From contig BFEA01000042.1 in assembly GCA_003427395.1 (NCBI GenBank), forward strand, positions 1,548,797 through 1,581,710: a stretch of DNA of 32,914 nucleotides, written 5' to 3'. Both the position numbers and the translations under genes were made by a program. The notes under the pieces are model-generated. The model did no database searches, was not told the DNA's origin, and worked only from the letters and a program-made list of their open reading frames with translations. Positions within the stretch are counted from its first letter, which is position 1, and each line of letters opens with the position of its first letter. Source of the DNA: Chara braunii. Its lineage: Eukaryota; Streptophyta; Charophyceae; Charales; Characeae. Below are positions 20,566 to 29,226 of this stretch, piece by piece.

Positions 20566-22941
20566 AACTAAGAGAAGACTGGGTCGTAGGGAAAGGTTAC
20601 GTTGGGTAGGACAGGGGAATGGTCAGAAGAAGGTGAATTACAAGAGTGACACGGGTAAGCTTGTGGAAATCCGTATTGATGATAGGACGGAAAACACAGT
20701 GAAAGTGATCGAAACTCTTCGTAGTCTTACTAGAAGGAGGGGATCTGTAGTTTTACACTGTAATGGTGGAAGGACATGGGCTGACGGGTGGAGATTAGTG
20801 AGGAGACTCCTTGGGGAATCGCGGGTAAAAATCGGACGGAGATCAAGGCCACTTAGGTGCTGTAAGAGTAAGTTTGAAACAGCAGGGGCGGTGACGCTCA
20901 ATCGGGTCACGGAAGCTTCACCGGCTTCGATTGCACTCCGTGACGATTTGATTCGGATGTTCAAGTGTCCGCCATTACAGAAAGATCTTCGAACAAAAAA
21001 CATCAGTGAGCTCATGAAATACTACAGCGCTGTGAAAACCTTCGCTACGAAACGAAGCAGATCGAAGGCACGATTGATGATCACGAGGGCCATACGAGAC
21101 GGAAATGGTTTGAATGTGAGAACTAGAATAGTTGTGAAGACGCAGTACGATGAGCGGATCAAGAAAAGTGAGATCATGCGGGTAGTACGGAGGAAGGTGG
21201 GTGGCATGCAAATGGAGGCAACTCTGAAGGATATGGTAAAACGAAGAGCACGGGTTGTATGGAAGAAAGGACCTAATGTGGGCGATCTTCTCCACAACCA
21301 TCGACGTTTTTCGTCGACACGTGCAACCAGCTGTCCATGTACTGGGATGCCCTATCCAAAAAAGGAACGGGCACGTGCATTTCCGGATCGGCGAAATCAA
21401 TGGTGTGCCACCTTTGGCTCCTAATGCGAAGAACTTACCTAGATACGAGAGCAGTAGGAGGGATGTTTTGCTTGCGACCGAAGTTTCCGAAGCTTTCCAA
21501 ACTTGGGGTTTGTCATCAAAACTGACGTCTAAAGTCTTTTATTTCTCAACAGAGGAAGTCAAGGATTGTTTCGCTAAACAAACGGAGTGTATGATAGAAG
21601 GTAGTGTTAATCGGATTCTTGAAGTCCGTGATATGCTGGATGGTCTTGTACTGGCACCACTGGATCGGAACCCTGGTGATACTGTTGTAATGTGCCCGCT
21701 GATGTATGATAAGGGAATGGAGGATACCATTTTGGTGAATGCGGGATATCGGTTGTGTACTGAGACTGAAGAGAGGTTGCTGACTGTAGCTCGAGTGGAG
21801 TACGGGCAGAGAGGTCTTTCTTCACAGGGGAAATGGGATAAGAAGGGAAGGATCGGTTGTGCATACGCACTTCCGAAGCATAAAGATACGGCACGGTTTC
21901 GACCCATTTGCCCCACGTTTAATGAACCGTCGGTGAAGGCGTGTAAGATGGTGGCAAAAGGAATTAACTGTTTGTTTTTTTCTCTGCCGGAATCGGGACA
22001 CTTTAACTTGAGGTCAGTCTCCTCCATGAAGGGTAGACTCCGAAGTATCCATAACCGACTCGGTAGAAGCAGACAGAATGTCAGAATCATTGGGAAGTCC
22101 TTTGATATAAAGGACATGTTCAGTCGCCTGTCGCACAAAACTATTAAATGAGCCGTAGAATGAGTGGTTTGGTGGTTTTCAGAAAAGGGCTATGATGGTG
22201 TTTTCGTGAAGAAGAGAGGACGAGGTGCCCGCTTTCGAGTATTTGCTTTCTTTTGTGAAGTTTGAATTGGAATTTTGCTTTACCAAGGCGTGTGGTATTT
22301 TGATTCAACAAGTGGTTGGTATACCAATGGGGAAGAGCTCCAGCACCAAACTGGCTTGCCTGATGTGTGCTAAGAGTGAATGGGACTTTCTCCTCTCACT
22401 CGATAGCCAGAGGCATCGTTTTGCGGGATTGAGATTTGTGGACGATGTGAGTGTCTTCACGACCTACAATACACTGAAAAAGGGTGACAAGCAGAGGGCA
22501 GAACAGTTGATGGAACGGTTCACGCGATGCTATGATGAAGCTTCGACGCTGAAACAGACTGATGATGGGGAGGAAAGTTGGACATTTCTGGGCTACAAAC
22601 TATCAGTTCAAAGAGAATTTCGTTTCCTGGATATGACGCAGGCCCTGGAGAATGATCAGCAATTACGGGAGAAGACTGATCTTCCTTTTCGTACTATTCA
22701 GGACTTTCACTCCTTTTCTAGCAAACAGGCAAAGCTGGCCGTGATCATCAACACTTTGCATAGAATTGATCAGAATTCATGCATGGGTATGGATGTACTG
22801 GAGACACTGATTTTGTTTCGATCTGAGTTGAGACGCAACAATTATCCTGGACCCTGGTTCAGTAGGGCACTTCGGAACTACAGTAAGGGTAAAGCACCAA
22901 TTTGGAAGATGTTTTATCAAATGTTTACAAATTATGAGTAA
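20566..22941 (+). pseudogene. Reverse transcriptase, Penelope-like or unclassified (broken)
   Basis: The RT lies in three phases. The N-terminal part (from about 20566 through the 20633-21424 frame) ends usefully near 21360 with KKGPNVGDLLHNHRRF and a CPC pair. A frameshift at the A6 run around 21360 moves to the 21255-22151 frame, which carries fingers motifs (DGLVLAPLDRNPGD, ARFRPICP) and motif A FDIKDMF (Asp codon 22104-22106). Two TGA codons follow (about 22153 and 22165), with the frame staying homologous to about 22230. The last phase (22225-22941) carries motif B GIPMGKSSST and motif C FVDD (Asp codons 22441-22446), a palm tail ending LGYKLSV, and a thumb-like helix-rich end. All three catalytic aspartates remain. 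No RNase H or endonuclease domain is seen. Two stops and two frameshifts make the copy non-functional. Confidence 0.8.
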
Positions 22942-23001
22942 TTGAGATCAGGTGTAGACAGTTTGAGAATATCGTGTTTTGTAACAGCGGCTGGGTCTCG
23001 A

Positions 23002-23507
23002 GTCTTCGGTATGTTGGGACCAGGGTAGGCCCTTTAAAATTTTGAATTGTCTCAGTAGAATAGGCAAAATGAAGGTAGTCTTTGGTTCCCTTATTTTGTC
23101 TTCTTCATCTACCGGGTCCTCTGGGTTCGGAACAGGCTGTAGGTCAGCTGATGATGTTTTGTTTTTTTGCGATTCGACAATTGTTAAATAGGACAGAAGA
23201 AGATGAGTCAATCCTCTTTCGCCGAACGGCGGTGGTTCGACTTGGACTAGGGGAAAGACCGTGGGTCGCTGTGGTTCGTCTTGGACGATCACTTCGTCTT
23301 GGACAATACACAGCTGGGGTTGGGGGATGTTGACGTCTCTCGACGTCAGTGGAGTCGACCTTACATCTTTGTGCTTCACGTAACCACTGTCAGCAGCCAC
23401 GTGTTAGCGTGCGTTCTTTTTTATAAAGATGCTTTGACTTCACACAGCTTGTATGGCGTTGCGCCTAATGTGGTGTTGACTGCCTCTTGCAGTTCTTTGA
23501 ATACTTG
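23002..23507 (+). repeat. Right direct terminal repeat
   Basis: Matches 18573-19077 with roughly 25 substitutions and one or two single-base indels, for example in the run after GATGATGTTTTG. Sixty bases separate the RT stop from its start. Confidence 0.95.
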
Positions 23508-23955
23508 AATAGCTAAATGCCTTGAAAATTCACAGACGTGTATTTCACATAATGCAAAACCCACCAAAAAAGTATAAAAAAATAATAAAATTGTTTAGAT
23601 TCCGAACTAAAGTGAAAACAAAAAGTAAAAAGTGAAAAAAAAAGTGGGCGAGCACGTTTTGACACTGCCATCTTTGGCGATTTTTAAATCTTATTTGGCT
23701 GAGCCAAATGATGAAAAAATTTATAGGCATGTACCTCACGTCATAGAGAACGCACAAAAAAATATTCAAAAAAAAAATAAAAACTTTAGGCCCCGAAATA
23801 GTTTTTTGCGGGGGCCAAACGCCGTCGGGTTCGGACCCCGTACGGGGCCACGAACGCCCGTACATCCGGAGGTCGGCTCGGGGACCTCCGTACGTACGGG
23901 CTGGTGACCTTGTATACATATATATATATTCTATTTGTGACGATATATATATATA

Positions 23956-24723
23956 CAGGGTTGCCGACGTTCGGGACGGGCCGAACGCCCGAACCCGAAC
24001 GCCCAAACGTACTGGACCCCTTCGGAAGGCGTTCGGCCGTTCGGGCCGAATGTGGACAAAAAAAAAAAAAAAAAAAAAACAGTTTTCAAACAATTCCGAA
24101 AAAAAACAAATGCTATGGGGACAAATAAACTAAACAACATTTGCCTGGGAACTACGTCCAAATTCCTTACCAAATTTGAATTAAAAATCAAATACAGAAA
24201 ATAAACATTATGATAAAAATAAGAAAAAATAAAAAAAGAATTAAAATGAGTGAGTGTGCCAGCACCTTTTCGCCACCGCCATCTTTGCCGATTTTTCATT
24301 ATCTTTTGGCATTAGCAAATGCCGTAAAAATTTACAGGTATGTAGTTTACATCATCAATAACTCATTAAAAACTTTTCAAAAAATAATAATTTTTTTTAG
24401 CCCCCGACATAAAGTGAAAACAAAAAGTTAAAAGTGAAAAAAAACAAAATAGTGAGTGGGCGAGCACGTTTTGACACCCCCATCTTTGACGATTTTTACT
24501 GTTTTTTTGGCTTAGCAGAATGGTTTCCAAATTTATAGGCCTGTAGGTTACATCATAGAGAACGCAAAAAAGAACTCCAAAAACGAAAACTTATTTTTAG
24601 GCCCCGAAAAAAAATTTGGCGGGGGCCAAACCTGAAGGTGTTCGGCCCTCGAACGGGACCCATAACGCCCTAACGTTCGGGGGCCAGGTCGGGGCCCCCT
24701 GAACGTTCGGTCAGGTAACCCTA
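23956..24723. mobile_element. hAT-like non-autonomous element, copy 2
   Basis: It begins CAGGGTTGCC and ends GGTAACCCTA, so the termini are inverted (CAGGGTTGCC against TAGGGTTACC). They resemble hAT terminal inverted repeats (CAGGGTTG-type). TA repeats flank both ends, compatible with an 8-bp TATATATA duplication but not proving one. Inside are many subterminal CGTTCGG/CCGAACG motifs, oligo(A) (about 24057-24079), two ~205-bp AT-rich units and a GC-rich right section. There is no transposase, so mobility would depend on a partner. Confidence 0.65.
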
Positions 24724-25045
24724 TATATATATATATATAAAACACATATATATCACACAAAAAGAAAAACAAAAAAAAAAGCAAAAAATCAGCACAATAT
24801 GACAGTTTCAGTGCAATTCGGTGCAAAATTCGTCGAAAATAACACCCCTGGTTGACCACGTGTGATATATATACATATATATATACATACACTACTTTAC
24901 CAAACGTACATATACAGGGCCTCTTCGTAGGAAACGTACGGATACTATCTATACGGATCTGTACAGGACCCTGTAGTTCATCTTGTACGTTTCGTACACC
25001 AACGTACAAAATATAATAATAATAATAATAATAATAATGATAAAA
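24724..25045. repeat. TA-rich tract, small fold-back unit and (TAA)n
   Basis: TA repeats follow copy 2 (24724-24740) and recur at 24868-24895. AAACGTACA...ACAGGG at about 24901-24918 is inverted as CCCTGTA...TGTACGTTT at about 24970-24992, which could be a tiny fold-back element. A (TAA)n microsatellite covers about 25012-25039. Confidence 0.6.
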
Positions 25046-26830
25046 AACATATGTTATGCATCAACACAAAACAAACAATATTTGGATGAGCATCATCCCC
25101 GGATTCCTTTTACAATATGATGGAACAAATGAAAACAAAATTGTGGAGCATCACCTATCAACCGTTTCACTTCGTTGTGAATCCTACAAAGCATTACAGT
25201 CTACTGCTCCCCCCAACGATCCGAGTTCTTTTCAGCTGGAGATCCCTGCCCTGCGGAGGTTTGAGGTCTTTGCTCTAAAGACATGTCGACGACGTTTGTT
25301 GCAGGCGAGGGTGTGCCTTGGGGGACAAAGTGACCTGCCGTAGGGCAAGGACTCCCATCACTCGCCTCCAGAATGTCACCTTCGCGGGGGGATGTGCTTA
25401 AACCTTGAGAAACTATCAATTGCCCCACCCTGTATCCATTTATAAGACTATGGCACCGCAATTTTGTGACGACGAGTCACCCACTTTGACATTGCAAACT
25501 AAGTGACTGATTATGTAATTTATACCACCCTGCTCATTCTTTCCATCATGAATCTCGTTGTTGCTTTGACATTTGTCTTGCGATGTTGGAGCCTTTGGAC
25601 TGGTGGGGCAACATGTTCCAGGTCTAGGAGTCAAACTAGAGATGGTCATCCCGCCTCTCACAGGTGCCATGGGCTGCCAAGACGAAGGGAGACTGTGGCT
25701 ATTGTTCTAATGTGAGGATGAATTGTAAGAAAAAACGATGGCCCGTGCTAGACATTTGAATCACAGGCTTCAGTTATGACCATCGCATGCCTCCTGAGCC
25801 GCTCTCGGAGTTCGTTCTCATATTCCCTACCCACACCGAACATGAAACCGTCAACAGGCCGCATTGGTGAAAAGAAGGACTCACGAGGTGGTGGGTATGA
25901 AGGATGGTGCTCCGATGTGCCTATGAAGGAGGTAAAGTGGCCCACAGGCCACTACTTCGTGTTGGACAGGAGATAGTCCAGTGTGTATTACTGTCCCACC
26001 AACCGCGGTGCCATAGTCCTATGAAAAGGAAGCATATGAGCCATAGACCTTTGTCTCGTACATGTCCCGTGAGTGGTACTCACATTCTGTACCAGACATG
26101 CACACTGGGCCGTACTCATTCCCAGCCTATGTTGCCGCGCGTTCAATGAACGCGCCGCATTTCCCGTTCATGTTTTGAACGCGTTGCATGCGGTTAGACA
26201 CGCTTGACGTGTTTGTACAGGGCACAAGGGTGTAACGACGATTTCGTCAAAACGGACATTTTATATTTTTTGAACGAAATTAAAATTGTCATTTTTATGT
26301 TGATTCTAGTGATTTTTAGCGTTTTGAGCACACTATTTTGAGTAGGTACCCCGCATTGTTTATAGTTTGTGCTCATGTTTACCACAAGTTTTACATTGTT
26401 TTCTCACACATTTTNGGGGGTGTTACAGTTTCATTCGCATTATGTNAAGCTATNGGGGTCTTNATTATGGGTTTCTATTGTACTTTTCTATCATATCGAT
26501 TAACATTTACTATGTTTCGCAATATAGTATCAGTTATTTTTTGTTTTTTATTGACAAATGCATTAAGACAACAGGCACATATTGAATATCATTCTAAAAA
26601 ACACATATGGCAGGTTCAGTCAATGACAAAAAAAACTCAATGGACATCTATAAATGTTTGAGACTTTTCGTGCCACCCAAAAATTACGAATAACGTTATG
26701 TGAATCTTTTCGAAGTTCATGCAAAAGAAAATTGACTTCTTTATATAAATACAAAGCAACATTGATGCAGATTTTGACTCATGCGACATATGATACATGT
26801 GCGCGAAAATATATATACATAGAGAGACTT
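25046..26830. other. Unrecognised short frames; no supported gene
   Basis: Minus-strand frames at 25201-25461 and 25440-25670 are Ser/Pro/Gln-rich (for example TPSPATNVVDMSLEQRP). They might be exons of a low-complexity protein, but no domain is visible. From 26.2 kb the DNA is AT-rich with several N. A cluster of short palindromes lies at 26135-26210 (for example GCGCGTTCAATGAACGCGC). Confidence 0.35.
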
Positions 26831-26834
26831 CATG

Positions 26835-26882
<48 letters not shown>
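26835..26882. repeat. (TC)n(TATC)n microsatellite
   Basis: A TC tract passes directly into about seven TATC tetranucleotides. Confidence 0.95.
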
Positions 26883-26883
<1 letters not shown>

Positions 26884-27107
26884 GACTAAGACAAGGTCTA
26901 TGAAAGTTGGTGCCGTAGAGTTCATACACTTCTCCACACTACTGTTGATGTGCAGTCGTACATGATCATACAAAAGGTGGAAATCCAGTTTAACATAATT
27001 TTGAAAAAAAAAACCCCTAAAATCCGACACATGACGAAAAAAGACACTATGAGCACTCGTACGAGCGTATGATCTACTCTATTGCCATCTCTGTCAACAA
27101 TGCTAAG

Positions 27108-27470
27108 CTACAACTTTTGTACAACAAAATGTCCGAAAGTGCTACAACGGCGCAAGTGAACAAGGTCGTTGATGACCCCCGTTGTTTCTTCGTTCTCTAC
27201 GATGAATGTTGAGATAGAAGCAGTGATGGCAGTCCTCCGAGCAACGAATTCGAACATTGCATCCCGTGCGTGAATACAATATTGTTTAACGTGCTGCTTG
27301 TACGCTCGCACCATTGAGTCTCCTGCATCACTCCGCGGGATCTTTTGTCTCCATGTCTTCGTTGCACATATTGTAAGCCCTTCGTGGTATTGAACAACAA
27401 CACATGCAATGGTGGCGCTGCATTTCTCTGTCGCCGGGGCAGCCACAAGGCCGTAACCGTAGAATACCTT
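27108..27470 (-). pseudogene. Tandem unit 2, second part (GLTxCAT exon)
   Basis: Minus-strand frame of about 120 codons. It opens near 27490 after a stop, starts around KKVFYGYGLVAAPATEKCSA, and continues with IACVVVQYHEGLTICATK and HARDAMFEFVARRTAITASI. It has no ATG of its own. The frame lies about 50 bp downstream of the WGTPIKW part and is aligned, at protein level, with the corresponding part of tandem unit 1 (VTCVAFCSDGGLTRCATR, then KDAMLRVINERSR). I do not recognise the family, and no catalytic motif or membrane segment is evident. It is probably one exon of a multi-exon gene or of a decayed element located 3' of the DUF7869 gene. Confidence 0.45.
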
Positions 27471-27496
27471 CTTGTATCTTACGTTCCGTCCTTCTT

Positions 27497-27725
27497 TTAA
27501 TTATTATTATTTTGACGGTCGCACACCCCCACGAAGTTGTAAATCTTTCTTCTTGCGCTTAGAGGATACAAGTGCAGTGACGGTTCGTAATATGCAAAAT
27601 CCCAGGTGACAAGTCTGATGGCGTTACGCTGTCTCCTCAACCGGTCCGATATTAGTTCCCCCCATTTGATTGGCGTTCCCCACCAATCTTGTCTTAACTG
27701 CCTCTGCATCCATTCCGGATCCATA
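27497..27725 (-). pseudogene. Tandem unit 2, first part (WGTPIKWGELIS exon)
   Basis: The exon-like segment starts at 27725 immediately after a strong 3' splice-site signature on the minus strand: a T-rich tract of about 35 nt ending in GTGCAG. It reads MDPEWMQRQLRQDWWGTPIK, then WGELISDRLRRQRNAI, and ends in a TAA at 27497 after an Asn run. The parallel segment at 28190-28477 has KWGTPVRWQELIS in the same relative position and is also preceded by an AG. The family is unknown to me. The splice signal is the best evidence that this was once an expressed exon. Confidence 0.45.
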
Positions 27726-27959
27726 CTGCACGGACCAATACGAAAAAGATAAAAAGAAAAAAAAAAAAGAAACACATACATCAAAAGCACAGATGAACGT
27801 CGGTCAATGCGGATAAGCACGCAAGACGGATTGCAGGTTGTTCCGTTTGCCACTTTCGCGCCGATGAATATGATCGACGATATTAAACTTTGTGACGGTG
27901 TTAGTTTTTTTAAGTTTTTTCNTTTTACCCTCTTCNTTGNGGCATGTTATCACGGTCNT

Positions 27960-28163
27960 CGCCACGTGAATGNCGANCCTCGACCTTTCGTTGATGACAC
28001 GCAACATTGCATCTTTNATTTNGTTGAATAGACGTCTGACAAGCTTCAGCGTCGCCCTCCTGTAGTTGCTGTTTTCGAACGTCGACGACACCTTCGTTCG
28101 TTCAATCCGTGTTGCGCACCGTGTCAAACCACCGTCTGAGCAGAACGCCACGCATGTTACCAA
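27960..28163 (-). pseudogene. Tandem unit 1, second part (GLTxCAT exon)
   Basis: The minus strand reads VTCVAFCSDGGLTRCATRIE, then KDAMLRVINERSR, collinear with the second part of tandem unit 2. Nine ambiguous bases (27922-28022) obscure the end. The nominal frame continues into an AT-rich, probably intronic, tract down to 27804. Homology between the two units is visible only in protein, so the duplication is old or the copies evolve fast. Confidence 0.4.
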
Positions 28164-28189
28164 TCCATGATGCTCACCCCCCCTGCCTC

Positions 28190-28477
28190 ACATGTGAACA
28201 AACCCCAATCTGTAGAACACTTCGGTCCATTTGCCGAAGTTGTGGCTTCCGAAGTTCGCATCCGGCACTATCGTCTTGGCGAGCTTGTAAACTCCATCTC
28301 GCATCTCGTAGTACCATAGCTCAATCAAGGGCCAAGATGCTCACCAGTCGGTGCAGTCTATACCGACAGCTCTCATTTGCGTTCTTGTTTTCCATGAGAT
28401 GAGTTCCTGCCAGCGCACAGGTGTCCCCCATTTCTCGTTGCGCTTCCGGTCCGACGATTCAAACATTCTAAACACAA
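28190..28477 (-). pseudogene. Tandem unit 1, first part (WGTPVRWQELIS exon)
   Basis: Starts after a TTTAG acceptor-like site at about 28478. It reads MFESSDRKRNEKWGTPVRWQ, then ELISWKTRTQMRAVGIDCTDW, then a TGA near 28341. The same frame continues after that stop with ELWYYEMRDGVYKLAKTIVP and KWTEVFYRLGFVHM. The latter aligns with RYKKVFYGYGLVAA of unit 2. The in-frame stop makes this copy broken unless the base is wrong or an intron removes it. Confidence 0.4.
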
Positions 28478-28579
28478 TGAATGAAGGAGAAAAACACAAT
28501 CCAATGAAGCAATTAGCGATATGAACTAATTTGTTCGTATTCAAAAGATGATCTCCATTACGCATGTCACACGTCACGA

Positions 28580-29222
28580 CTACACAGATGTGTCTGAAGC
28601 AGATCCCAACTGTGCATTCAGAGCTTCTCGTTTCGGGATCCGCATACCCGTTTCAGAACGTTTATTGCTGGACCATGCCCACACAACGGCGTCGAGGTCT
28701 TGCCACCCGTTGTTTGTTTCAGTTTCGACCTTCCATGATTTTTTCGATGCGGCCGCGTACAACTTTGTCAAATCACGCTCCCTTCCGCAAGGAGTCCAGA
28801 ACTTGACACGGATGCGATTATCATCCCGCTCCTGAACTGGTCCAATCCAGAATGTGCATCCCTTTGCAACATACTCGTCGGGCGCGCAGAACACGACGAA
28901 GTTGTTCACGGCGACAGACTCGTGCAGTTTAAACTCCGGCTTGGGAGAGTCTTTTTTGTAACCGACGAAGCAAGGTTTCCTCGGTGGCGAGCCGAGAACA
29001 TGCGGCGCACATAACGGGAGATCTTGTTTATCGGGCATGGGGGCAGGCCAGAAGGCACCTTGAAGGGGCACCATGTCGCTCTCCTCTTGCGATATGTTTT
29101 CAAACTTCTTGAGATGGTCGGTCCAATAGCTAAAGCGTCTACGTTTCATTGCTCTTGTGTGTTCGTCTTGTGTCACCCATTGGTTTTGTGTATTCTCCCA
29201 CGATTTATGAAGAACACGTACC
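28580..29222 (-). CDS. Probable C-terminal continuation of the DUF7869-type protein
   Basis: A minus-strand frame ends in a TGA at 28580. Its first ~35 codons (29332-29222) overlap the 713-codon ORF in another phase and are probably not real. From about 29222 it reads like ordinary protein: RRRFSYWTDHLKKFENISQE, VPLQGAFWPAPMPDK, VAVNNFVVFCAPDEYVAKGC and FWIGPVQERDDNRIRVKFWT. The last part resembles the small beta-barrel (fwxGkV...vxvxWw) often found after the catalytic domain of DUF7869 proteins. The preceding ORF stops at 29227, so the join must be a short intron or a frameshift. A GTAAGG donor at about 29325 and TGACAG acceptor at about 29224 define a 102-nt candidate intron, but splicing it would leave the reading phase wrong. 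A frameshift is therefore equally likely. Confidence 0.5.
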
Positions 29223-29226
29223 CCTG

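Larger units (their letters stand above)
18573..23507 (+). mobile_element. Retroelement with 505-bp direct terminal repeats, gag-like ORF and unusual RT
   Basis: The direct repeats 18573-19077 and 23002-23507 bound 3.9 kb of internal sequence. It holds a gag-like ORF (CCHC, coiled coil, SAP-like) and an RT ORF. No aspartic protease, RNase H, DDE integrase, tyrosine recombinase or GIY-YIG motif is visible. The repeats start GTCTTC and end ATACTTG, so they lack the TG...CA ends of ordinary LTRs, and no target duplication is seen. RT motifs and the thumb-like tail resemble Penelope-like or related RTs more than Ty1/Ty3, and long direct terminal repeats are also found in Penelope-like elements. 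Assignment is tentative. The two repeats are about 95 percent identical by eye, and both ORFs carry stops and frameshifts, so this copy is old and inactive. Confidence 0.7.
18446..23912. mobile_element. hAT-like non-autonomous element, copy 1 (split by retroelement; left end in gap)
   Basis: Segment 18446-18572 aligns without length change to 24139-24265 of copy 2. Segment 23509-23912 aligns to 24311-24723. Copy 1 is therefore the same ~770-bp element, interrupted by the 4.9-kb retroelement and missing the equivalent of 24266-24310 (45 bp). Its right terminus GGTGACCTTG (23903-23912) corresponds to GGTAACCCTA in copy 2 and is followed by a TA-rich tract. It contains two ~205-bp internal units (each with a GCGAGCAC-like block and an AATTTATAGG-like block), then a GC-rich CGGGGGCC/CCGTACGG section. 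No transposase is encoded. Confidence 0.7.

Noticed and set aside
21350-21370. Programmed -1 frameshift at A AAA AAG in the RT
   Set aside because: The slippery heptamer is in phase, but the needed shift is +1 (to the 21255 frame), so a simple homopolymer indel explains it better.
18573-23507. Ordinary Ty3 or Ty1 LTR retrotransposon
   Set aside because: No TG...CA ends, target duplication, protease, RNase H or integrase motif, and the RT motifs differ.
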